This document shows positions 6,601-13,610 of a stretch of 15,012 nt of DNA, in pieces (position 1 is the first letter of the stretch; every line of letters starts with the position of its first letter). The position numbers and the translations under genes were made by a program. This DNA is from Candidatus Zipacnadia bacterium (lineage in GTDB: Bacteria > Armatimonadota > Zipacnadia > Zipacnadales > Zipacnadaceae), in assembly GCA_029821215.1 (NCBI GenBank), contig JALGTV010000071.1, positions 1 to 15,012 of the forward strand, given 5' to 3'. The notes beneath the pieces were generated by a model. The model saw only the letters and a program-made list of their open reading frames with translations, was not told the origin of the DNA and ran no database searches.

Positions 6601-8544
6601 GTGGCTGCGGCTCCGGTCCAGTTGCCCCTGGGTTTGAGTTGGAAGTACGATACCGACCAAACAGCCAAGGCGGTCGCCACTCCGGCGGTTGGTCCCGAGC
6701 GGGTCTATTTTGTCGTCAAACAAACGATTTATGCTCTGAACCGAGCCACCAGTGCTCTGGAGTGGAAGCTACCGGTGGGCACCGAAATCCACTCAGCACT
6801 GGTACTGCACAACGGCACTTTGTATTTTGGAGCCGATGATGGCAAGCTATGGGCCGTGGATGCCCAGGGCGGTACCGCCAAGTGGAAGTTCGCGGCCGAC
6901 GGCCCGATAAAATCCGCCCCCCTGGTAATGGATGATGTGCTTTACTTTGGATCTGACGACAAGCGGGTGTATGCCTTTAACTTGGCCAGTGATAGCCTTC
7001 TGTGGCAGTTTCCGACCGGGGGTAAGGTTCAAACCACACCAGTAATTTGGGGGGACCGTGTGTACATTGCGTCCCGAGACAAGTATCTGTATGCCCTCCG
7101 GCGCAGTAATGGGACGTTGATCTGGAACTACTTCCTGGAAGACGCCGACGTGTTCTCCTCCCCGGCCATTGAGGGGGACACTATCCTGACCGCGGCCGGC
7201 TCCTGCCTCTTCGCTGTTGACCTGAAGCATGGCCACAAGCGCTGGGCCTTCACCGCCGGCGACCTAATCACGGGGACCCCCGCCATCCAATCCCGTATGG
7301 CCTTCATCGGAACCAACGAAGGGGTGGTGTATGGTATTGACACCACGCGGGGCCGCCCCGTATGGCGTTTCCCCCAGCAGGGAGGCCGGGGAGCAATACT
7401 GTCATCCCCGGTACTGGCCGGGGAGGTGCTGCTTTGCCGCGCAGCCTACTCCGAATCTGCTCGGGGCGCTGTCAGTCCTGGCCAATATGGACAACCTATG
7501 GGTCAACCTGCCTACGGTCCGCCAGGTATGCCCGGCATGGGTGGGCCCACTGCCGGGACAACCCAGCGCGGTGCCACTGTCCTACTGGGGCTATCTGCCG
7601 AGGACGGAACTCTGTTATGGGAATATCGGTTGCCTAAGCCATCTGCCGTCAGTGCTCAAACCTATCCTGGGTATGGCCCGCCAGGTGGCCTACCGGGGTA
7701 CGGGGGTCCGCCGGTGGCCGGCGCGGGGCGCTTACCGGGCGGTATGGGGCCAGGATACGCCGGGGCCAGCCGTTGGGGTTGGGCCCAACAGCGCAAGTAC
7801 GAAGATTCCGTGGACGCCTCCCTGTGCGTATCGGACGGCGAGATGTTTGTAATTGGCGACAACGGCATTCTGTATGCCTTTGATTCCCAGGCTGCCGATA
7901 ATGTTAAGCCCACGTGCAGCGAGGTCATCATCCAGCTTGAAGGTCCCCAGCAAGCCCGGTATAGTTACCAGTTGCCCAGCGTGGCGGCGGATGCTTTTGT
8001 GCCCGCCCCCGACAGTGATGATTTGCTTCATCTGCCCGGCGCACCACCGATACGACTGTCCATCAAGACCCAGGATGAAGGTTGTGGAATCAATTCTGCC
8101 TCTATGCGGCTAATCATTGATGGCCAGCCGGTCCCCGCAGAGCAGTATTCGTATGATGAGAAAGAGGGGCTTATCTGGTGGCAGTACGACCCTCAGGAGG
8201 CGCTGGCCAAAAACTATCCGGATGGCCAGCACCAACTGGTAGCCCTCGTCTCTGACTGGAGTGGCAATGAAGGCGGAGCGCAACTGTATTTTGTGGTTGA
8301 CAATTCACTGACCGAGCCCACTATTCCTGGAGCTCCCCAGCCGCCGGCCTACGGACCGTATGGTGGGCCGGGGGGAGGACCGCCGAGCTATGGTGGGCCA
8401 GGGGGGGCACCGCTGGGCTATGGTCCACCAGGTGGCCCGGGAATGCCAGGAATGCCGGGTCCGCCGGGTGGCTATGGTCCGCCTCCTGGCTATGGTGGGC
8501 CGCCGGGAGCGCCCGGTTATGGCCCTTACGCGCCGCCATACTGA
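6601..8544 (+). CDS. PQQ-type beta-propeller protein with Ig-like domain and Pro/Gly/Tyr-rich segments
   Basis: The uninterrupted ORF is 647 residues from a GTG. Residues about 10-290 hold six or so PQQ/BamB-like propeller repeats of the form VYAFNLASDSLLWQF or LWAVDAQGGTAKWKF, each with an aspartate/asparagine turn and a tryptophan. Two low-complexity inserts rich in P, G, Y and M interrupt the later blades (about 290-323 and 347-392). A bacterial Ig-like domain follows (about 480-570, with DEGCGINSASMRLIIDG and the typical D-SGNEGG end). A 70-residue tail is made of PGGYGPP-type units. Propellers of this kind usually act as binding scaffolds in the envelope; no enzymatic motif is evident. 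GTG at 6601 is unlikely to be the natural start: it has no Shine-Dalgarno site, and the codons upstream (6540-6600) encode a signal peptide in other frames. Without a signal peptide the product would be mislocalised. Confidence 0.85.
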   Translation: MAAAPVQLPLGLSWKYDTDQTAKAVATPAVGPERVYFVVKQTIYALNRATSALEWKLPVGTEIHSALVLHNGTLYFGADDGKLWAVDAQGGTAKWKFAADGPIKSAPLVMDDVLYFGSDDKRVYAFNLASDSLLWQFPTGGKVQTTPVIWGDRVYIASRDKYLYALRRSNGTLIWNYFLEDADVFSSPAIEGDTILTAAGSCLFAVDLKHGHKRWAFTAGDLITGTPAIQSRMAFIGTNEGVVYGIDTTRGRPVWRFPQQGGRGAILSSPVLAGEVLLCRAAYSESARGAVSPGQYGQPMGQPAYGPPGMPGMGGPTAGTTQRGATVLLGLSAEDGTLLWEYRLPKPSAVSAQTYPGYGPPGGLPGYGGPPVAGAGRLPGGMGPGYAGASRWGWAQQRKYEDSVDASLCVSDGEMFVIGDNGILYAFDSQAADNVKPTCSEVIIQLEGPQQARYSYQLPSVAADAFVPAPDSDDLLHLPGAPPIRLSIKTQDEGCGINSASMRLIIDGQPVPAEQYSYDEKEGLIWWQYDPQEALAKNYPDGQHQLVALVSDWSGNEGGAQLYFVVDNSLTEPTIPGAPQPPAYGPYGGPGGGPPSYGGPGGAPLGYGPPGGPGMPGMPGPPGGYGPPPGYGGPPGAPGYGPYAPPY

Positions 8545-8631
8545 TCGTTATAGGTGGGCTTAAGTGGATACAGATTGGTTTGGTAATGTTGTAGTAGTCT
8601 CAACACTCAGCAACGGGGAGAGTAGTGACTA

Positions 8632-9045
8632 ATGGCTAAAGTTATCCTGAAAGTGTTAGTCCTGATCATTGTAATCGGTTATGCGGCCCTATTCATATCC
8701 TGGAATCCCACCCCTACGACAGTGGTGGGTGCTATATGGCCGCCGACTGACGGCCAGCAATGGGTTCAGGAATTGCCGGTGGGCTATCTGCCGCTGGTCG
8801 GTGCGGTGGTGGGGGCGGTGTTTATGGCCATAGCTGCCTGGGGTGAGTGGGCCCGTCAGAAAGGAACCGCGGACAGGGCCAGTGCCCAAGTCCAGCAGGC
8901 CAAGACCAAGTTGCAGGACCTGGCCGACCGTATCAACCAGCAGCGCACCCAAATTGCCGAGCTTAAGAAGAAACTTGCCCGAGTGCAGCCTGGTGGCCAA
9001 CAACCAGACCAGGGCGAGACCGAAGCACCTGCCACCACAGAATAG
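8632..9045 (+). CDS. Small LapA-like (DUF1049-type) inner-membrane protein with coiled coil
   Basis: A 137-residue protein with a hydrophobic span at about 5-22 (VILKVLVLIIVIGYAALF), a short loop with prolines and tryptophans, and a second span at about 50-66 (LPLVGAVVGAVFMAIAA). An amphipathic coiled-coil-like segment follows (about 80-118, QVQQAKTKLQDLADRINQQ and onward), then an acidic Q/E/T-rich tail. Two spans plus a cytoplasmic coiled coil is the LapA layout, a family linked in E. coli to lipopolysaccharide assembly. The N-terminus lacks other diagnostic residues, so assignment rests mainly on architecture. ATG at 8632 has GGGGAG about eleven bases upstream. It is the last gene before the terminator at 9122-9151, 87 bases after the propeller gene, so probably the final member of that operon. 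Confidence 0.65.
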   Translation: MAKVILKVLVLIIVIGYAALFISWNPTPTTVVGAIWPPTDGQQWVQELPVGYLPLVGAVVGAVFMAIAAWGEWARQKGTADRASAQVQQAKTKLQDLADRINQQRTQIAELKKKLARVQPGGQQPDQGETEAPATTE

Positions 9046-9121
9046 TCCCCGCCTGGACATTTACGAAGCACTATCCGTCCGCCGGGTACCAGGCGGCCAG
9101 CTCTCCTATGGTAACAAGATA

Positions 9122-9151
9122 GCAAGAGGCTTCGGCCTCTTGCGCCCTTTT
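9122..9151 (+). terminator. Rho-independent terminator closing the envelope operon
   Basis: A perfect 9-bp stem, GCAAGAGGC (9122-9130) with GCCTCTTGC (9135-9143), encloses an extra-stable TTCG loop closed by C-G. It is followed by GCCC and four Ts (9148-9151). The T tract is short, but stem and loop are strong. It sits 76 bases after the LapA-like gene. Confidence 0.85.
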
Positions 9152-9178
9152 GTCAGGAATAGGCTAGGGCCGTATTTA
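9150..9178 (+). promoter_or_regulatory. Weak candidate promoter for the dprA-topA group
   Basis: TTGTCA (9150-9155) and TATTTA (9173-9178) lie 17 bases apart directly after the terminator. The -35 matches consensus at five of six positions, but the -10 at only three. Position, between a terminator and a new gene set, is the main support. Confidence 0.3.
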
Positions 9179-9201
9179 GAGTCAATCAAGGACAGCCACT
9201 A

Positions 9202-9276
9202 ATGAGAAAAGTCCAATATGAAGAAGTGCTGGTGGACGAGCTGAACACCGAGAGCGAAGAGGGATGGGCTGTTTGA
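9202..9276 (+). CDS. Tiny ORF, possibly a frameshifted DUF4177-like protein
   Basis: ATG at 9202 has AAGGA nine bases upstream (9188-9192). The frame encodes 24 residues, starting MRKVQYEEVLVDELN, then TGA at 9274. If one G of the GGG at 9266-9268 is an extra base, the frame continues after EEGW as LFEYIKAINRE and stops at TGA 9302-9304, giving 33 residues. The pattern YEEVLVDELN...EEGWxLFEY resembles the core of the small DUF4177 family, whose members often end EEGWELV. No function is assigned. It may simply be a leader ORF ahead of dprA, which starts 38 bases after the first stop. Confidence 0.35.
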   Translation: MRKVQYEEVLVDELNTESEEGWAV

Positions 9277-9314
9277 GTATATAAAGGCTATCAACAGAGA
9301 ATGAGTCGGTCTTA

Positions 9315-10421
9315 ATGGGTAACCCAAAGGGCATACATCAGGATATTGACGCTTGGCTGGTCTTGAATGCCAGCGGCTTGACTCCCCTCCGGCAAAACCA
9401 GTTATTGGAAGCTTTTGGCACTGCTGAACAGGTATTAGGAGCCTCTGGTGAGGAGCTGGCGGCCGTAGAGGGCATAACCGCGGCGCACATCAGTAAACTG
9501 CGGACTGCCCAGCAAGAAGCTGACCTGCCTGGTTGGCGAGAGCAGTACGCTGAGCTGGAGCTGAAAATCATAACCATCAATGATGATAATTACCCGCCCA
9601 TGCTCAAAGAGATTGATGACCCGCCGCCCCTGCTTTTTGTGCAGGGTGATATTACCAAGTCAGACGATCTGGCAATAGCTATGGTTGGGACGCGAAAGTG
9701 CACGCCCTACGGGCGCACGGTGGCTCGCCGGTTGGCGGGCAACCTTGCCCAGCGGGGTTTCACCATTGTCAGTGGGTTGGCAGTGGGCATTGACGGTGAG
9801 GTCCACGAGGGAGCTCTGGAAGCGGGAGGACGTAGTATAGGGGTTTTGGCCTGCGGGCCGGATATCACTTATCCCCGAGCGCACCAATCCCTGCGGAAGC
9901 GTCTGGCCCAGTCGGGTGCCGTGCTCACTGAGTATGCCTTCGGCACGCCCCCGACACGCGAGCGCTTCCCCGCCCGTAATCGGCTGATAAGCGGGCTGAG
10001 CTTGGGAGTGGTGGTGGTTGAGGCGCCAACCAAGAGTGGCGCGTTGATTACGGCCCGGCTGGCCGGGGAGCAGGGCCGGGAGGTCTTTGCTGTCCCCGGC
10101 GACATCAACAGTCCCACCAGCCGTGGCTGTCATGCTTTGCTCAAGGATGGAGCCCAATTGGTAGAAGTGGCCGAGGATGTTATTGACGGGCTGGGGATCC
10201 TGTTGGAAGCTGTGCCCAGCCGACCGCAAGCCCCCCAGGTAGAGTTGCATGGTGACGAACAGTCAGTCTATGAAGCCCTCAGTCACGAACCGGTGCATGT
10301 TGACCAGATTAGTGAGTCTTGCAATTTGACGGCTGCCCAGGTAACATCAGCCCTGATGCTCTTGGAGGTCAAGGGGCTGGTGCGTCGCTTTCCGGGCAAT
10401 ACTTTCGTCCGCTTGAACTAA
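9315..10421 (+). CDS. dprA: DNA-processing protein DprA (RecA loader on single-stranded DNA)
   Basis: DprA protects incoming single-stranded DNA and loads RecA during natural transformation; it occurs widely even in bacteria not known to be competent. The 368 residues show an N-terminal helical HhH/SAM-like region (about 10-85) and then the Rossmann-like DNA-binding core with VGTRKCTPYG (124-133), SGLAVGID (153-160), GPDITYPRAH, the TEYAFG...RFPARNRLISGLS loop and SGALITARLAGEQGREVFAVPG. A C-terminal winged-helix domain covers about 312-368 (QSVYEALSHEPVHVDQIS). Length is typical and the protein appears complete. The position after SGLA usually carries arginine or lysine (SGLARGID) but is valine here. 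The ATG at 9315 has no strong Shine-Dalgarno site. topA follows after 87 bases, a pairing common in bacteria. No other competence gene is visible. Confidence 0.96.
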   Translation: MGNPKGIHQDIDAWLVLNASGLTPLRQNQLLEAFGTAEQVLGASGEELAAVEGITAAHISKLRTAQQEADLPGWREQYAELELKIITINDDNYPPMLKEIDDPPPLLFVQGDITKSDDLAIAMVGTRKCTPYGRTVARRLAGNLAQRGFTIVSGLAVGIDGEVHEGALEAGGRSIGVLACGPDITYPRAHQSLRKRLAQSGAVLTEYAFGTPPTRERFPARNRLISGLSLGVVVVEAPTKSGALITARLAGEQGREVFAVPGDINSPTSRGCHALLKDGAQLVEVAEDVIDGLGILLEAVPSRPQAPQVELHGDEQSVYEALSHEPVHVDQISESCNLTAAQVTSALMLLEVKGLVRRFPGNTFVRLN

Positions 10422-10461
10422 TCACCACTGACCCGACGGGCCTGGAGCTCATCGGCATCGG

Positions 10462-10482
10462 GGACGGGCGAGACGCCCGTCC
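10462..10482. repeat. Perfect intergenic hairpin between dprA and topA
   Basis: GGACGGGCG (10462-10470) and CGCCCGTCC (10474-10482) form a perfect 9-bp stem with loop AGA. No T-run follows, so it is unlikely to be a simple terminator. It may be a dispersed REP-like palindrome, an mRNA-stability element or an attenuator ahead of topA. It ends 15 bases before the topA ribosome-binding site. Confidence 0.7.
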
Positions 10483-10508
10483 TACTGAATTCATATTAAG
10501 GAGATTTT

Positions 10509-12689
10509 GTGGCTAAGAAAGCAGCAATCATAGTAGAATCACCCACCAAAACCCGCACCCTGTCCCGCTTTTTGGGCGATGAGTATATCCTTCTTTCATC
10601 CGGAGGCCATGTACGGGACTTGCCCGAGGATGAGTTGGCAGTGGATGTGGAGAACGGGTTCCGCCCCCACTATCAGGTTATCCCCCACCAACGCGGCACC
10701 TTGGACAAGATTCGCGATGGTTTGGAGGCCGCCGAGCAAATATATTTGGCTTCGGACCCGGATCGCGAGGGCGAAGCCATCGCCTGGCACCTGATGGAGG
10801 CTTTGAAGCTGTCTGATGCCCGACGCATTCAGTTTAATGAGATTACCGAGGAGGCGGTGAAGGCGGCTCTGGAAAGTCCCGGCGAGATAGACTTAGACCG
10901 CGTCAATGCGCAACAGGCGCGTCGCATCCTGGACCGTCTGGTTGGTTATAAGCTCAGCCCCTTGTTATGGAAGAAGATAGGATCAAAAGGAACTACTGCT
11001 CTCAGCGCTGGGCGGGTGCAATCGGTGGCCCTGCGCCTGATTTGTGAGCGGGAGCAGGAGATCGCAGCCTTTGAACCCGAGGAGTACTGGAGCATTGATG
11101 CCCTATTGACACCCGACCAGCAGACGCCGCCCTTCACTGCCGAACTGAAGACCAAAGACGATGAAGAAGTCAAACTGACCAATGAGGAGCAAGCCCAGGC
11201 CACCGTTGACGATCTCAAGGATCAGACGTTCCTTGTCGCCAAGTTTGAGCAAAAAACTCGGCGGCGTGCTGCGCAACCTCCCTTCATCACCTCCACTATG
11301 CAGCGTCAGGCGGCTGCGGACCTGCATTTTTCGGCCCGCAAGACCATGCGGATTGCCCAGCAACTGTACGAGGGCATTGACACTGACGAGGGCACCGTAG
11401 GCCTGATTACTTATATGCGCACCGACTCTACCCGGGTAGCTAAGCCAGCCCAGAACCAGGCCCGCAAATATATCCGGGAGGAGTATGGCGACGAATATGT
11501 GGGCAAGGGAGTTCGGGGCAAAAAAGCAAAAGGAGCTCAGGAAGCCCACGAATGTATCCGCCCTACCTCGGTGTTCCGCACACCTGATAAGATGGGCAAG
11601 TTTCTCAACAAGGGCCAGGCGGCGCTCTACGAGCTTATCTGGCGTCGCTTTGTCGCCAGCCAGATGAAACCCGCCGTCTATAATCAATACACTGCAGATA
11701 TCACCGCGGGCCCCTACGGACTGCGGGCCACTGCCTCAACAGTCAAATTTCCGGGCTTTTTGCGAGTGCTACCTGATAAGAAAGAAGAGCAGCAACCATT
11801 GCCGGTTCTGGAAGTCGGTCAACAGTTGCAGTTGGTGGACCTTGACCCGCAACAGCATTTCACCCAGCCTCCTCCCCGCTATAATGAGGGCAGTCTGGTG
11901 CGGGCGCTGGAGGAGAATGGTATCGGCCGGCCCAGCACCTATGCCCCGACCATCGAGATTCTACGCCAACGCCAATACGTGCGCATGCGAAAACGGGCCT
12001 TTGTCCCCACACCGTTGGGATTCACTGTCAACGACTATCTGGTCGAGCGTTTCCCCGACATCATAGACGTTGAGTTTACCGCCCGAGTGGAGGAGGACTT
12101 GGACCGAGTTGAACGCGGCGAGCAACAGTGGGTGGCCGTCCTGGAGAGCTTCTATCCTGACTTTGAAGCAGCCCTGGACAAAGCAGCTACTGCCGGACCT
12201 AAGCCCCTGGAAGGGGAAAAGTGCCCGGAATGCGGCGGCCAGCTATACGAAAAATACTCAGCCTATGGCAAGTTCGCTGGGTGTGAGAACTATCCGAAGT
12301 GCAAGTATACCCGAGACCTGCTGGGGGATGTTCTGAAAAGGGAAGCACCGGAACCGATTGACGAGAAGTGCCCGGAGTGTGGTGAGCAGCTCGTCAAGCG
12401 TACTGGCCCTCGGGGACGACAGTTTATTGGGTGCAGCGGCTATCCGAAATGTCGCTATACCCGCCCGCTGCGGACTTCGGGCGGCTCACGACAGCGAAAG
12501 CAGGCTGTTGCTACTGACATAGAATGTCCTGAGTGTGGACAAAAACTGGTACTACGCTACGGACGGCGAGGTCCATTCCTGGGTTGTGGCGGCTACCCCA
12601 AATGCAAGTTCACCCGCAGCGTCAGCGAGGAAGAACTGGCCCAACTGCAGGCAAAAGGCGACTCAGCTTCGGAGGAAGGCGGAGAGTAG
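10509..12689 (+). CDS. topA: DNA topoisomerase I (type IA)
   Basis: Relaxes negatively supercoiled DNA by cutting one strand through a tyrosine-DNA link. The GTG start has an excellent AAGGAGA site (10498-10504). The 726 residues open with VESPTKTRTLSRFLG of the Toprim domain, whose DPDRE metal motif lies at 83-87. The catalytic tyrosine is Y302 in GLITYMRTDS, and NEGSLVRALEENGIGRPSTYAP, with the conserved GxGRPSTY, follows in the core. Three C-terminal C4 zinc ribbons are complete: C572/C575/C592/C598, C621/C624/C642/C648 and C673/C676/C693/C699. Each ends in a YPKC motif. Three intact ribbons suit a full-length bacterial enzyme. The next gene starts with TTG immediately after the TAG stop, so the two are probably translationally coupled. 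Confidence 0.98.
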   Translation: MAKKAAIIVESPTKTRTLSRFLGDEYILLSSGGHVRDLPEDELAVDVENGFRPHYQVIPHQRGTLDKIRDGLEAAEQIYLASDPDREGEAIAWHLMEALKLSDARRIQFNEITEEAVKAALESPGEIDLDRVNAQQARRILDRLVGYKLSPLLWKKIGSKGTTALSAGRVQSVALRLICEREQEIAAFEPEEYWSIDALLTPDQQTPPFTAELKTKDDEEVKLTNEEQAQATVDDLKDQTFLVAKFEQKTRRRAAQPPFITSTMQRQAAADLHFSARKTMRIAQQLYEGIDTDEGTVGLITYMRTDSTRVAKPAQNQARKYIREEYGDEYVGKGVRGKKAKGAQEAHECIRPTSVFRTPDKMGKFLNKGQAALYELIWRRFVASQMKPAVYNQYTADITAGPYGLRATASTVKFPGFLRVLPDKKEEQQPLPVLEVGQQLQLVDLDPQQHFTQPPPRYNEGSLVRALEENGIGRPSTYAPTIEILRQRQYVRMRKRAFVPTPLGFTVNDYLVERFPDIIDVEFTARVEEDLDRVERGEQQWVAVLESFYPDFEAALDKAATAGPKPLEGEKCPECGGQLYEKYSAYGKFAGCENYPKCKYTRDLLGDVLKREAPEPIDEKCPECGEQLVKRTGPRGRQFIGCSGYPKCRYTRPLRTSGGSRQRKQAVATDIECPECGQKLVLRYGRRGPFLGCGGYPKCKFTRSVSEEELAQLQAKGDSASEEGGE

Positions 12690-13610
12690 TTGGCGGCGGA
12701 GTGGCCAGATGATAATACCCTTGTCCGCTCGCGGCCCCCGGTCGGACTGTTGGTGGCTATCTTCGCTATTACCCTCAGTGTATTAGCACTTGAGATAGCC
12801 CTGACCCGGGCCTTTTCGGTGCTGCTGCGCTACCACTTCGTTTTCCTGACTATATCTCTGGCTATGTGCGGGTTGGGCTTGGGGGGGCTTATAGAGTTTA
12901 TCATTCGCCACCGCCGGTCTCACAACAGCCCATCGTTACATATTCTGGTTGTAGCTGCAGGAGGGGTGGCTGTCTGCGCTCCGCTGAGCGTGGTGCTATT
13001 GTTCTCTACCGCATTGGCGGCTCATCTGACCTCGGTGGGGGTGATAACCGCCGTTTGCCTGCCGATGTTTGTTTTCGCGGGCATCTTTCTTAGCCATGCC
13101 TTTGCCCATTATGCTGCGTGGAGCGGGCAGTTATATTTCGCAAGCCTGTTGGTCATTGTCTTTCTGCAGTTGACCGGTGGCATCAATACTGCCATCATCT
13201 GTGGCGTGCTGGCTGCTGGGGCGGCCATAGTAGTTGCCTATCTCAGCAGGCAGCAGATAGCGTTGCTGGCTGCCGGTGTGCTGACGAGTCTGCTCGTAGC
13301 CGGTTTAGCCGGCAATCTGGCCTTCCGCTGGATTGATTTGCCCCGGCTGCCGCCTGGTGCCGGCCCCAACACTAAACCCCTTTATCGGGAATTGGGTAAT
13401 CCGTCAATTAAAGCCCAGATTGTGTACAGCGAGTGGAATGCATTTGCCCGCACTGATGTAGTGGCCTACGCCCGACCCGATGGCCGCTACTACCAGGGAG
13501 ATGACCTGCTCATCTACACCGATGGTGAAGTATTGGTTTTTTGCCCTTCCGCATCTACCGGCCCAGCAGGGTGTTGTCAATTGGGCCGGGAGGGGGGCTG
13601 GACGTGCTGA
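12690..13610 (+). CDS. Spermidine-synthase-like polytopic membrane protein, N-terminal part (frameshifted at 13537-13542)
   Basis: The gene starts TTG directly after the topA stop, with GGAGG and GGAGAG inside the end of topA. Residues about 15-215 hold six or so membrane spans. The first, with LALEIALTRAFSVLLRYHFVFLTIS, is the pattern seen in large membrane proteins annotated as spermidine synthases. A soluble stretch follows (YARPDGRYYQGDDLLIYTDGE). At the T6 run 13537-13542 the frame leaves the homology: the reported frame ends after 306 residues with unrelated sequence (FCPSASTGPAGCC...), while the -1 frame continues smoothly from LPFRIYRPSRVLSIGPGGG. One more T in the run would restore a single gene running past the window's right edge. 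Whether the shift is an error, decay or programmed is unresolved. Confidence 0.8.
   Translation: MAAEWPDDNTLVRSRPPVGLLVAIFAITLSVLALEIALTRAFSVLLRYHFVFLTISLAMCGLGLGGLIEFIIRHRRSHNSPSLHILVVAAGGVAVCAPLSVVLLFSTALAAHLTSVGVITAVCLPMFVFAGIFLSHAFAHYAAWSGQLYFASLLVIVFLQLTGGINTAIICGVLAAGAAIVVAYLSRQQIALLAAGVLTSLLVAGLAGNLAFRWIDLPRLPPGAGPNTKPLYRELGNPSIKAQIVYSEWNAFARTDVVAYARPDGRYYQGDDLLIYTDGEVLVFCPSASTGPAGCCQLGREGGWTC

Noticed and set aside
7331..7852. Plus-strand overlapping open frame (173 codons) inside the propeller gene
   Set aside because: The GC-rich Pro/Gly codons keep alternative frames open; the propeller frame carries clear repeats and this one none.
9079..9096. CCGCC/GGCGG hairpin before the main terminator
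   Set aside because: A 5-bp stem with an 8-base loop and no T-run; the strong UUCG hairpin at 9122-9143 explains termination better.
9660..10250. Long minus-strand open frame (about 196 codons) opposite dprA
   Set aside because: It is the antisense shadow of a well-conserved dprA core, has no ribosome-binding site and shows no recognisable domain.
11103..11687. Long minus-strand open frame (about 194 codons) opposite topA
   Set aside because: It lies entirely within conserved topA coding sequence and resembles no known family.
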